A stretch of 64,000 bases of DNA. It comes from Brachionus manjavacas (taxonomy: Eukaryota > Rotifera > Eurotatoria > Ploima > Brachionidae). The notes below the pieces were generated by a model. It ran no database searches, was not told where the DNA came from, and saw only the letters and a program-made list of their open reading frames with translations. Positions 1 to 13,400 of the stretch are shown one piece after another. How positions within the stretch are numbered: the first letter of the stretch is position 1; every line of letters starts with the position of its first letter. The stretch spans positions 6,019,501 to 6,083,500 of the forward strand of contig JAHQIY010000007.1 of NCBI GenBank assembly GCA_019054805.1, read 5' to 3'. Position numbers and translations under genes: made by a program.

Positions 1-99
1 TATAAATCTTGTGCAAAGGGATTTTCAAAAGTTAATAATCTGCTTCAAATATATCCACGTATTTTTTACAATCAATTAAATATTAAATAAATTTTTACA

Positions 100-190
100 A
101 AAAAACTTAAGTCAAGTCCAAGTCTGAACTTAAAAATAAAAAAAAATTTCAAGTCCGAACTTGGACTTGACCTAAGACTTAAGCAACTCT
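100..190. repeat. AAGTC-rich palindromic repeat
   Basis: The stretch holds AAGTCAAGTCCAAG in one orientation and CTTGGACTTGACC in the other, around an A-rich centre. The same short words recur near 18030, 21310, 30110, 36330 and 61540, so this is one copy of a dispersed family. Confidence 0.5.
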
Positions 191-2376
191 GAAGGATACT
201 TAACTCTCAAAAACTGAGCTTTAAAAATATCCAACAAGATAATGGTCCTATGCTTCAAATAACAAAAACCCTTTAAGTATGGGCAAATTGAAGTTTAGGA
301 TCAAATTTTAATGTTCGAGATAAAAAAAATTATAAATAAAAAAAAAGGATTAAATAAATTTTTTTGTTAAGCAAACTATAACCAAATGCTATGCCCAATT
401 CACAATTTTCAAAGAGTTTTTAAAAATTAATTAAAAATAACCTAAGCCTTTTTTTAATAATAATTTTTGATCAAGATTATTAATTTTATTTTACTCTAGG
501 TATCATTCACTTTTTATCATTACTAAATAAAATATTTGATTCATTCAATATTTAATAAACATTTTTTAAAATTTAAATTGATAAATTTTTTATTTTTAAT
601 TTTAAAGTATACTAATGTTAAAGTTTTAAGTTAAAGTTTTAATTTAGAATTTTTAAGATTTAGAAATTCTAAATTTATTCTTCCAAATTTGCTTTATATT
701 CGACAAAAAATCCAATACAAAAAAAAATGAAAACATAAATTTCGTACAAGTTGATAAACAACCCTCTCCCTAAAAAAACAATAAAAAAAATGGTTAAAAA
801 ATTTAAAATTTTATTCTACGAACAGTTCCTTTACAAAGAAAAGAGAGTTTTTGAAAATCTTAAATTAAAAATAATGTTTTCTATTCTCTCCGTCTAAAAA
901 GCCATGTGAAGAGACTGGTAGTGTATTTAACTGTTCTGTTAGATCCCTAAAGATGACTTTTAAGGACGGAAATTAAATTTTTAGAGAAACAAGAAAACAC
1001 CCTATGTCTTCTATACTTATTTTCAGTGACGACTCTATTTTGGGGTCTTAAATCGTAAATAAAAAGCAACTTTTAAGAGATTTTAGAACGAAAAGCTTTA
1101 TCCGAAGTTTTTATAGTAAGGTTACATAATTTTGAAGTATCTGGGGATGGATTTCTTACAAAGACACGGGCAAATTTTGACTACATCAACACCTTGACAA
1201 ACAATGTTTTACCATCTGTTGAACCCCTATTTGAGTTAAATGGTTCTTGGATTGCCCAACAAGATGGTACATTGGCATAAACAGATCACTCAGTAATCGA
1301 CTGGTTCAAGGAGCAGAACTCAAAATTTTTTTAATGGGGTGTTCTCTCACGATATCTCATACCAAACGATGATAGATGCCAAACTTGTACAAAAATAATA
1401 AAACCTCAATTGAATACTCAAAAGAGGCTTTACTTTAAGAGCTGTAAAAGATTACGACTGATCACAGAAACTCCTGAATGAATCTTACTAAAAGCGGACA
1501 TTGAAAAAGCGATTTTTTTTAAATTTAATTGCACACATTTTTTCTTTAAAAATTTTTTTTGGTATTTTTTTTTGATTATGGATTGATGAAAAGTCAAAAA
1601 TTAAAAAAAAAATTACCGACTATTATTTAGGTAAAATTAATTATTTTACAACATACTTCTTAAGTTTTTAGAATTTTTTTGAAATTTCAAACATTGAAAC
1701 AGACAATAGTTATTAATTTTCAATTAAATAAAATTAAATTTTAATAAATGGTATTTAACTCTGTCTTTGAGTTTGGTCTTTGAGTTCAAAAAAATTATGA
1801 TATCCAAACAATTATCGTTTGCATTTTAATGGGCCTATTGCATTATGTTACCAGGAATAGTCACTAATTACGTTATTAATTTAAGAGAGACCAAAATTTT
1901 ATAAATAATTGAAAATGAAAGAATTTATTTGATAGTGACCAAATTCAATTAAGTAAATTCCTTGTAATTTAAGATTTTGGACCTATATCTTTTCATTATA
2001 ACCACCACAAACACAACAAGCTTCCGGATTAAAGCTTTTTACTTTCTTATTACTTTTTCGTCAATCAACAGACATTTCATTGACAAAAAATTTTCATTTT
2101 TAATAACTGATAGAAAAACAAAATTTTCTATTCATGTGTATCTTGAAAGTTAACTTTAATTTAAAGTTTTAATTATCTGTAAAATTTATGACTAACATAA
2201 TTATGAAAACATTTTATTTTATTTTTAATTTATTAAGAAGGACAAAGCTTTACTTTAATTTTTTAATTAAATTTTTTTTTGTTTACTGAATAAATAATAT
2301 TTATTTGTGTAATCTGACCAACTTTTAATAAAATTGGCCGCCTAATCTCTGGCCTGTATGAAATAGACCCATTTTA

Positions 2377-3045
2377 CAGTGGTTTTCGTGGATTTAGAAA
2401 TTTACGATAGCCGAATTTTACGTAAAATATTGTAAATTTACGTAAATATGCAAAAGTAAAAAAACGTAAATTTACTATATTTTACTTAAAATTTGGTAAG
2501 TTTCGAACATTTTTCGTATATTTATTTAAAAAAAAATGTCCATAAAATTGAAATAATTTGGCACTTTTAAAAAAAATTAATTTTTTTATCCTTCAATATT
2601 CATTTTCAAAATTATGTAAAAATACTTACCATAATTTACGTAAATTTTGGCAAAATGTTATCAATTAAATAGTAAAAAAATTTTATTAACATTTTTTACG
2701 TAAAAAAAAATCTTAAATAGTTTTAATGCTTTCTAATTTTTTGACCAAACTCCTTGATTTTCTTTTAATTTAATTATTATTGAGATTTTAATTTAAATTA
2801 ATTATAATTTTATTTTATATTTTTACTTTTAACCTTTTTTAAATGTTTTATGTAATTTTGACATTTTCCCATTTTTTAATATTTTTTACTATTAAATTGA
2901 TTACAATTGCCAAAATTTACGTAAATTATGGTAAATTTTTTTTTAATAATTTTGAAAATGAATATTGAAGGATAAAAAAATTTACGTTTTTTTACTTTTG
3001 TAAATTTACGTAAATTTACTATTTTACGTAAATTTTTTTTATCTA
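2377..3045. mobile_element. Foldback/MITE element with TTTACGTAAA arms, CAGTGGT end
   Basis: The left arm (about 2413-2690) and right arm (about 2880-3040) are long inverted copies: both carry ATCCTTCAATATTCATTTTC (in opposite sense) and ACGTAAATTTTGGCAA. The left end reads CAGTGGTTTTCGTGG. Similar CAGTGGT ends occur at 20279 and, inverted, at 40920. A CAGTGG start is typical of hAT-type non-autonomous elements. Exact ends and target duplication were not settled. Confidence 0.6.
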
Positions 3046-3107
3046 AATTTTTACCCGGAAAAAAATATTTAAAAAAGAATTTTTACTAGCAAAAATATTC
3101 TACTTAC

Positions 3108-4428
3108 TTTGCTTTGGACAATTGAACACACAAAATAAACGAAAAAAGCAATTTATCTTTTTCGAATAACGATCTACAAACATTCCTGTAAATGGAATTG
3201 GTAAAGTGGTCATTCAAAGAGTTAATTCTTTCTTTTAGATCATTTGATTTTTGGCTGTTACTAATCGAGTTTGAATAAAGATTGATAAACCAATTGAGCG
3301 AATATTGATACATGGGATCAATATTGGCCAAATCACTGATGCAAAAGAACAAGATTGACGAGTGCTCGGCAACTGGCAAATAACCAAGTCGAGTTTCTTC
3401 AATTTCTTTTTGAGTTTCTTCAGCAATAGCCTGCTTGGCCGAAATCTCTTCACTAAGAACCTTTGATGACGACAAAACCTGAATTGCTGTTTCATCTTCG
3501 AGAATATTTCCCTCGGAAGATGACAAAACTTCCAAAATTTTGTCTTCAATATTTTTCAGCTGCTTCTTATTCTCTGCAGACTCCACAATCAGCTGATTCT
3601 TAACTTCTTCCAACTCGGGCTTTTCTTTTGCCGCTACCAAGCTCAACAATTGATCTTGCAGACCAAGTGGTGTAATCATAAAGTTCAATAGTGTTACTTT
3701 GACCGATACTTCGGGCAAATAGTGCGGATTTCTTAGCTTGGTGGTAATATAAAAGCGAAAATCCCTCGAATATTCAATAATGTTTTCACCAAATTTCATG
3801 TACTCGACTCCTTGCTGCTTGAAAGTTGACTTGAGCAGGATCGCTTCCAAAGAAGGGTCTAGTTCTTCGCCGACATTTTCCAGAAGAACCGGTGTGCCGA
3901 ACTGAATGGCATTCTCCAGTGTTCTTGTATAATTAGCGTCTGATAGCTTGATCATCTGTAACTTGGCTTCTTTTTCCATGTTCTTAATCCATTTATTGGC
4001 TTGGCCCTGAGGATCAATGCACAGTGGCCATCTTCTCGAATTGCTCACAATTATTCCATTGTCTACCGAAAATGCGTCCACTGGCAGACCCGCTATTTGC
4101 CATGCTCTAATCTTTACTGGATCGCCAAGAGTGTTGGTCAAACTTAGTTGTTCTGAGCAGGGTATTTTTTTCTCTTTGCACAAGCGGACCCATTCTTTGA
4201 CGCATTCGTTCCGGTAATTGACTGTGAAAGCTCCCAAGTAGGCTACAACACCAGAGGAAAGAAGCACATCTCCAGTAATGAGGTAGTATCTTTCTGTAAG
4301 CAATTTGGCGTTTTCTGTCCAGCGGTCTTTTTCGCCGCCCAATCCTCCGATCAATTTCTCGGCTCGGATCAATTTTTGCTCGCACTGATGAATGTTGTCT
4401 TCCAATTCTTTCTTTTTCTGTTGCATGG
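3108..4428 (-). CDS. Dynein heavy chain exon 9 (stalk CC2, AAA5)
   Basis: 1321 nt. Acceptor TTTTATTCCAG gives CC, so the join reads [14 protein letters not shown]. It contains the returning stalk helix, the [10 protein letters not shown] motif and AAA5 ([18 protein letters not shown], then [20 protein letters not shown]). It ends CVQLSKA plus AA at donor GTAAGTAG (3107). No continuation exon is seen in 1-3107 on the minus strand. Confidence 0.95.
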
Positions 4429-7400
4429 CTGGAATAAAATAATTTTTTTTTAAATTAAATTTAACTTTTTTTTTATGAATTTGAAAATTATACTTAAAAA
4501 AAATTACAGGAAAAATTATTAAATTGAAAATCAAAGATTTAACTCAGGAATAACTTTGTTAAAATTGTTTTTTTACTGGAAATATTATCCGGAAATAAAA
4601 ACTTAAAAGATTTTTCAACAAAAAATTTTTCCACGCTAAATAATTTCTATTACAAGGTAATATCTCTAGTTTGGGACAAAATGTCGGTGCATTTTAAAAT
4701 TTCAGTTTTCAGGATTTTGACTTCTGACTCTTGTAGGACTAAATTTATCCTACAAGAGTCAGAAGTATTGTGGTTAGTCTCATTTGAATCTGCTGTTTTT
4801 TCATTTTTTAAGTTTATTTTATAAAATGTATATTTGATTAGACTTTTCCAAAAAAAAATTTTTATTAAATTAATTCAAGTTTTGGAATATATTATCTTTT
4901 TTTATATTGATTTTAATTTTTTTTAGACTTAGTTTTAAGTTCACAAAAATAAAGATACATAAACAGTGCTAATTGGAATCGCTTATAGGTATCACAATCT
5001 GCTTACAATACCGAACGAATTTTAAATCTACAAAAATTACTCAGCCGCATAGATACAGTCATTAGAACAACAAGATCATCTTTAAGAGCAAAAAAAACAA
5101 AAATTAAATTTTATTAACAGCTATTTTGCTTTTTTTTTATTGAATTTAACTTAATTAAAAATTTTTAGGTTTAAGGTTATTTTTAAAATAAAAAAAATCC
5201 ATTTAAATCAGAGTTTGTCCAAGTTATTTTGGTTTTTAGATATTTTTTTTGATTAGTTATTTTTTTGAGAAATTGATTGATTTCGATTAAAATTATATCG
5301 GTTTTTTTATGAGACATAAATCTTTGACTTTGACTTCTGACCAACTCTGGTTAAAATAGAGAGAAATTTAATCTACCAAAATATAAATAAGGCACATAAT
5401 TTTATTAGCATTTTCTTGAAAACATCTAAGATAAAAAGATCCCAAAAAAACCCTAAAGTTAATTAAAAAAATATATTTTGGGAGAAGACGAGTCCAGGAG
5501 CGCACTAGCCTTCGTCGACACAGAAAAGGATCTGGGAGTCACGTTTTCACGTAACTTTAAATTTTCTATTCACATTAAAAATCAGGTGAACAGAGCTACA
5601 GGAATTCTCGGCCAGTTGAAAAGATCATTTAGATATTGGACCATGGATACCTGCAGGACCCTCTATTGTGCCTACGTAAGACCCCACCTGGTATATGCCG
5701 CTGTTGTTTGGTCCCCCCCTAGCAAGAAAGACGCAAAGATGCTCGAGCAGGTGCAGAGAAGGGCTACCAAACTGGTGCCCCGCATTAGAAACTGGCACTA
5801 CGAAGACCGTCTAGCCGTCCTTAGACTAACTCCTCTTAATGAGCGCCGTGTTCGTGGAGACCTGATACAGATGTTCAAACTCACTAAAGGCATCAACGAA
5901 GTGAGCTGGATGAACCCCCTGTTCCCGCAAGTTCACCATCCCAACCCGGACCCGCCAGAGGTATCAGAGGTCATGCAAGAAGACTGTCCGGCCAGGTCTC
6001 CACCAAATGTCTACAACGGGCAAACACATTCATCAATAGGATAGTCAACGAGTGGAACGATGCATTCCGGTCTTGTCAACAATCCTGAAGATGAACATTT
6101 ATTTATAAAATTTTTCTCTTACAGCTTTTTCTATCGAGAATCTTAACTCTAATTTTGACCTAAAAATTTAAACAGGATTACTTTTTTCAGTACTTTTCTA
6201 TGTATTATGTGCAAGGAGCTACCATAGGTGACCTCCTAGTAGGTCAGCTCCGCAAGCTAGTCTTGCTGTAGCTTTTATATATTATTATTATTATTATTAT
6301 ATTTTTTATTTGAGATGCATAAATAAATTCAAATTTTTTATTAAGTTAAAATAAATGTATCGGTTTATGATTTTAATTTTTTGCTATTTTTTCATTAGTT
6401 CTTTTTAAATAAACTAAATATAAAGTTTTGAAAAGTTAAGTGAAAAAAGGGTGTTAATTTTTAAGCTAAAAAGTATTAATTTTCTGCTAAAAAAAAAAAC
6501 ATATTATATAAAATAATAATTAAATGATATTAAACTGACAGCAAATGATATAATAAAAATTCAAATGCTATATTTAAACAATTATCACATCAATTTCAAT
6601 TCAACTCAAGTAAATCAACTTAATCAACTCAACTCAATGTTATGGACGTACATCTAGGTTGTAATAGGAAAAACGGAAGGCCAAAAGGGTAAGCTACCCA
6701 TCAAAAAAAGAGGACGAATGAACCAAAAACAGAATATAATTAATTTAAAATCATTTTTTCTTATTAATTTTTGAGATATTATAATAATAATAAAAAGCTA
6801 CAACAAGCGAGCTTGCGGAGATTGCTTAGTCGGAAGCCATTTATGGAAGCTAATCGCGCAAAAATCGAGAGATAAATTAAGGAACTACAATGAAAATTAT
6901 AGAGACGAAACTGAGGCACAAGACGAATACGAGAAATTATACAAATTGATGTGTTAAGTTGATTTATAGTAATTGAAAAAATTTGTCATAAATAAGAGAT
7001 AAATAAAAATTAAAAAATTATAAAAAATATTTTAATTAATACAACATTGCTCCTCCAATAAGCCAAGGCTTATTCTGTAAAGGAGTTCCTAAGACAACTC
7101 CAATAGCCACTCTTCAGAAGCCCTAGACAAATTGTACAAACTGTAAATACCATAATTTATCTAGTCTTACCCTTTAATATCATTACCAAGTCAATCCACA
7201 CTATAAAATATAAAATAAATAAAAAAAAACAATAAAAGACAAAACTCGGAGAAAATTTTTTTTTTTTTCTCAGTGCTTATGTAACACCTATTTAATTAAA
7301 ATTAATTTGATTTTTTTTTACCCATATCTTCCCTCTTTACTCTCTCCTCTTTGACCCAAATAAAAAAGATTGTATGAGGCCTCGCTTCGGAACAACCTTG

Positions 7401-10400
7401 AGAGATCATCTCTCTAAAATTATCTATCTATCTATTTTAAATTCGAAAGCGGGAAAATTTTTAATTTTTTTTTTCAAAATGAAAAAAATGAAGTGACCAT
7501 TAGGTTAAAAGGTTAAACTTTTTACTTTCAAATTGATCATTTAAAGCCTGTAGTTTGTCCATGTAAGTCTTTAGTTCGGCTCTTTTGGCGTCTAATTTTT
7601 TCATTTGTTCTGCCAGTTCAGATTCAGCCTGCGCCAAACGTGCCTGTTTAGGCGCCACAATTCGAAAAACTTTGTCATAGCTGTCCAGAGCCCGGACCCA
7701 ACGGCACAGACCTTCGCAGGCAGTTGACACATTCCTAATACTCATCGGCTCAAACATGGCATCGGAGATGAATTTTTCGCGAATGCGCTTCATTATCGGA
7801 GGAGGTATATTATCTTTATCGTAATTGATTAAGCTTTCCAAGAATTTCATGTCACTTAACATTTTGAGAGACGGACCCCAATAGTCGTCGAACATTTTTC
7901 CACCTGCATCAGGCTTGCGCTCTGGCTTTATTCCTTTCATTACACAGACTGCTTCAAGAACAAATTTGACTGCTTGCGGCGGGTTTTTCATTGCTTTAAC
8001 AAGTGATATGTCATTTGGCTTAATTGTGTTGAGAGCGCTAATAGCTGCCTCTAGTGCTGGAGTCGCCTCAGCCAAATCGTTTTCACAATCATCTTTGATC
8101 GACTGAGACGCTGCTGCAGCTTCGTTCATTATGGCTTCATCTGCTGCAACTAACTCTTTTTTGGCCTCCACTTCCACAGTTTCCTGTTCTATTTTTACCA
8201 TTAATTTTTCGGTTTCTTCGCTTGTTTTCACCAGTTGAGGCTGGAGTTCTTGAAGCTGCTTTTGCATGGCTCCAACTTGTGTAGCAGCAAAGGCTAATTT
8301 TTCCAAGCCATTTGTATATCTTAAGTGAAATTTTTTAAAATAAAATAGAAAATATTTTTCTAACAAAAACTCTAGCTATACAGAATTTTTAATGTTGGTC
8401 ATGGTACTGAGAAATTTGGTAAAAAAAAATTTAAAGTCAAGTCAAATGACAAATATGTTCACTTAATTTAATTAATGTGGAAAAAATTAAAAGATATTTT
8501 ATAATATTGTTGTGTACCTTCTATATCAAATTTCGCATTACCATTATATTGCTGTTTTTGTGGGCAGAGTTGTTCAAGAGTTATTAATTTAAAATCAAAT
8601 CAAAGTCAACGAGTGAATTTAAGTTTTTCTTTTTTGAAATTATAAGAATAGAAAAAAAAACCTCAAATACTTTTATTAAAAGAGCAATAAAATTTCAACA
8701 AGGAATCACTTCGAGACTTTTTCGATGCTGTTAAAATCAATGGTCTTAAAGTTGAACAAATTTCAGAAGAAACATACAAAGAAAGTCAAGTGTGAAAAAA
8801 CGGTGTGAAAAGAGTAAAAGTTTCCTTCCCGAAAGAATCAGAACAATTAGTTAGATATTTGACTGGTCCAACAATTTTTTACGGATTAAAATGCATAATT
8901 TCAATTGCTGGTCAGAAACTAAATCGCTTTTTTTGTAATGGTGAAGGGCACAACATTGCTTGATGTCCTGTCAAGAACCAAGCATGCAAAAACTGTTATC
9001 AAAAAGGACATTTGACCCAGAAGTGCTCTTTAGCCGAGAGGCTTAAATCGATTGAACGAGCAAAAATCGACTATAGCGAACTAGCGATTCAAGAAGAAAA
9101 AGAAGAAATTTCTCAAATAGAAACAAACATGTTGGACATGATAACCAAAACTCCACAGTTCCCAAATAACGAGTCTACAAATGAGGAATCTCTTTTGTCG
9201 TCACAGTCCAGTCAATAAAGTACGCATACTCCAGTTCAATCAGTTAATCTTAATAAAGATTCTGAACAAATAAACTGCTCAAATTTCGAAAAATTAAGAG
9301 ATCAATCTATAAAGTCAACAAAATACCTTGTTAGCAATGTTCAAAAAAGTAAGCAAATCAAGCGCGTTTCAGAATCTAAGAATTCACAAACAGCTGAATC
9401 GAAAAAACTTAAAGATCAAACTAATGATAAGGAAAACAATGAACTTAATGGCGTAATTCAAGACAATAATATTGGACAGAATTCAGATGAAAACAACAGC
9501 GATTTCTTAAAAAAACAGTCAACTCAAACACACAATGATGAAAAATCTATCAAGTCAACTTTCCTCTAAGAACTGTCTTCACTTACCTAGTAGGGTTCAT
9601 CTTTTAGGAAATTTTGTAGCCCAAAAATGTCCCGACATTGTTTTGCTCAATGAATTAAAGATAGATCTAAGTGAGGCAAATTTTTATCCTGATTTTCACA
9701 ATTTTCAGTTCCTAAATAAACCACGCAACAACTATGGAGGAGGAGTAGCTATTTTAATTAAAGAAGGAATTAAATTTATACAACATTTTTCCTATGAGGA
9801 ATTCAATTCCGAATTTCTTTGTATAAAACTAAATTTAGGAAAGAAAAATGAATTAAATCCACCCAATGTACTTCTTAACTTTGAGCTTTTTAAAACAGTA
9901 AATAAAAAATGTAGAAACTACATCTTAGGTGGCGATCTAAACGCTAGAACAAAGCAAATAGGATGCGTTGGGGAAAATGAAAACGGTATAATGTTGGAAA
10001 GAATAATCAATGAAACAATGAATCAAATTTATAATGAATTCAACTTGACTTCAATCTTTTTTTTTTTTTTAAAAAAGAAAAAAAAAATTGTCGTATGCCG
10101 TTTTACTCCAACAAAAAAGACTTTAAAATGACTTTTTGTCGTTGACTTTTGCACAAGTCTGGTTGCAGGTGCTGTGTCTAATAAGGCCAACTTACCTGTT
10201 TTTCATTAGCATTATTTCGTTTCTTTTTTGAGTTAGTAGCGTCTTGAAAGTCATGATTAGCTCAAGATATGAGGTCGGCGTGACGTAGTTGTGTCTTCCA
10301 AGCTCCTGCAGATACCTCTCGGACAAATGTCTGATGTCTTCGTGGAAATACTTGCACATGCTGATCGACTCTTTCTTGATGTTTTCATCTAGCTCAATTT

Positions 10401-13400
10401 CTTCGAGGAACTTTCTGGCCACCATTTGCAGCGCGTCCTCGGGCCACGCCATGAACCAGTCAATGGTGCAGCAATTGATCAGCGACGGAAACATTCTCAA
10501 GCGACTTCTGAACGCGTCGCCAATCGGACTCATGGCCAACACCACATGCAAGTTGGCCTTTACTCTCTCAATGAAATAATTGTACATGGCCATAGTGCTT
10601 GACTCGATTTTTCTGTTCTCGTTTCTGGCAGCCGTCTGCATTTTCTCAATGATTTCGGCCTTTTCGTCCGAAGCAAACAAATTGGGTATATCGGCCGTAT
10701 TGAGTATCATGTTGATGTCCTCGACAAATCCTTCCTCTTTTATCTGATTGTCCGAGAACAAAAAAACCGTCTGCTTTCCTTCGCCACCTGACTTCATGAA
10801 CAACCTTTTGATGTCATCTCTCCACTCGTTTTTTCCGTAATTTTTGGTAATCTCCACTTGAAAGAGCTCATAGTCGGCCATGAACGCCGCCAATTTGGCC
10901 GAGCTCTGCCTGCCACTGCCGCCAATGCCAATCAGCAGCGCATGCCCATTGTCCTGCTTCAAAATCCGGGCCACTCGACTCACATGCTCTATGGCAAACT
11001 TGAACATCACCAAATTCATGGGCACCTTGCTAATTGTGTTGTACTCTTCCAAATAGCCGTCCATTGTTTTGGACAACTCTGCCAGGTCCGTTATCTCGTC
11101 GTAGACCTTTGCCTCGGAGTCGGGCAGCGCATAGTCGCCAAAAATCAAACTGCGCACATCGTTGTCGCACAGCCGGGCGCCCTTCGGCTCCACCAGATGC
11201 TCGAGCAGCTTTTCCATGTCCGTTTTGAGCACGTCGCCGAGCACTCTTTTCACAATGGCAAAAAACAAGGTCCTGTCGGCGTCGTCAATGAGCCGATCGT
11301 AAAAGACCCTATAGACTTCGTGCACCCACAATCTGTGCAGTTTTTTCTCATCTTTGATGTGCGACGCGGGCACCAGCAGCAGGCCCTTGACGACACGCGC
11401 AAAATCTCTCAAATTGAACAAGTAGTGGCTCTTGGCCGGCGTTGGCAAAAACTGCTCAATCGCCTGCTTGTACACTTGCATGGTGGCGTGCACGAGCATT
11501 TTGCCAGCGCGACTAAACGCCGGCTCGAATCCGTTGCCAAAGTGCCAGTCCACAATGCTCGTGAATATCTTGCTCATGGTGTCGTCGGTGAACGAGTCCA
11601 TTGAGATGACGTTGAGGTGGCGGGTGAAGCGGCCCGTGATGTCGTTGCGTCCGCCGCCCGGCGGCCCCATCGCCGCCATCAGCAGCACATCGACCAGCTC
11701 AATTTTGCTAGTGTCCTTTTTGTCGTACCAGTTTCCCTGGTCGATCCATTGGCGCAGCAGTTCCACCGGCGGCTGAGCGCCGTACTTTTCCTTGCCGGGC
11801 ATGTTCAGGTCGTCGACAAAGACGAGGCACTTTTTGGGCACCGGCGGCCCGTACACGCCCTTGCGGCGCCGGTCCAACTTGGACATCACGATGTCCTGTG
11901 TTTGGTTGGCGCTGGTGCGCGCCGAAAAACTAATCACATTGGCCACGTACTCGTCTTTGGGCAGCTTGATCAAAAAGTCGTTGGTGACGGCGCTCTTGCC
12001 CGTGCCAGTCGGCCCCACGAACAGCACGGGCACCTCGCTCTTCAGGAACAAGTGCAAAAAGTAGGCCTGCTTGGCCGTCTCGTCGGTTTGTATGAGCAAA
12101 TCGGCCACTTTGGCACCGGTGCCCATCTGCGCCTCCTCTTTGTCTATCATGTCGGTCCAGTCGCGCCAGTGCCCGGCCGCCTTTTTCTCGTAGAAAAAGT
12201 CGTAGCAAGTGGCGCGCTCGGGAAAAATGTTGTTCTTGGACAGCTTGACACTCTTGGGCTTGCCCTCTTGGCAGTTGATGTGTTCGCGCAGAAAGGCGTC
12301 GAATTTGGCGCGACTGTCATAGTTGAGCGTGCCGCCAAGGCCCCAAATGAGCGCGAACACAAACAGGCCCTGGATCCAGAGGGCGACCACTTGGGCGCTC
12401 ACGTCCGCGCCAATGTCGCCGATCAGACACGAGTAGAGCCGCATGGTGGCGAACATCAAGTGAATGTGGGAAGTGGGCAGCTGAAATTTGCAATTGGCCT
12501 TGATGAACTCAATGGAGGGCTGGGCGAGCCACTCGAACAAGTCGTCGATGATGTCGACATGCTCGCGCTGCAGGCAACTGGCGGCGGGCAACTGGTGCTT
12601 CATGTACGAGTGCTTGAGCGGGCGCCAGCCGAGCTGATCGGGGTCCATGTAGACCATGCCGCAGCGGCTCACAGTGGCCGGCGACGCCTGCTCCAAGTCC
12701 TCGGGCTCAAATATCAAGTTCATCTGTGCCGACATCTGAATTATCTCGCCGCTCATCAAGCACAGCTTTTTGTTGTCGTCGAGCACGGTGTTCATGTTCT
12801 CGATCCACACGGCGTCCACGGGGCCGTCGAACACGATCCACTTGCGGTCCGGCGACTGGTCGCTCGCGTACTGCCGAAACGACACGGCCAGCACTCCGTC
12901 GGTCCACTCGTGCGACACCGGATCGAACTGTCCGTACAGCTGGCCCATGGTGATGCTCTTGGGGTTGAGCACTTTGTACTGGACGCGGTGTTCGTCCATG
13001 AGCCGGGCCGCCTCGAGATCGGCGAGCGCGCCACACAGCACCTTGTAGCTCGAGCTCTTGCCGCCCATGAACGGCCCCACTATCATAAAGCCGTGCCGCA
13101 CCAGCATCATCTCGTACACCTGTATGATCTTGTCCACGAACCAGTCGTTGGTCTGCAGGCGCAGCTTGTCTATGTTGTCGTGGAGGGCGCGCACCAGGAG
13201 TTTGTAGTCGGGCGCGGGCAGCTGCACGCCCGGGAACAAGTCGCTGATGATGCCCTCGAACAGGGGCACGTCCTGGGCCAAAAACTTGGGCAAATTGACG
13301 TCCTTGATGGCCCTGAGCACAATGATGGACTCGTTTTCGTCGGCGTACTTGAGCTTCAAGTTGCCGGACGCGGTCAGCACGCTCTTGACCGCGCGCATCC

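Larger units (their letters stand above)
1..3107 (-). other. Dynein intron, partial; A/T-rich, no coding seen
   Basis: Follows the exon 9 donor and runs off the left edge. No frame on either strand resembles the expected AAA6/C-terminal dynein sequence. It contains an AAGTC-rich palindrome at about 100-190 and the large inverted repeat at about 2377-3045; the rest is simple A/T sequence. Confidence 0.6.
4429..7525 (-). other. Dynein intron between exons 8 and 9
   Basis: Holds a CR1-like LINE in the opposite orientation (5470-6302), a reversed LINE tail (6778-6880) and a LINE 3' end with tetranucleotide tail (7360-7440). The rest is A/T-rich without recognisable content, apart from a short inverted duplication near 4720-4760 (CTGACTCTTGTAGGA and its complement). 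Confidence 0.6.

Noticed and set aside
1..3107. Search for the missing dynein C-terminal exons
   Set aside because: No minus-strand frame matches AAA6 or the C-terminal domain; the region is intron and repeats.
10858..11604. 248-codon plus-strand frame, and further out-of-frame readings at 12707-13441 and 14165-15007
   Set aside because: All overlap exon 7, whose own frame is unmistakably dynein; none shows a family motif.
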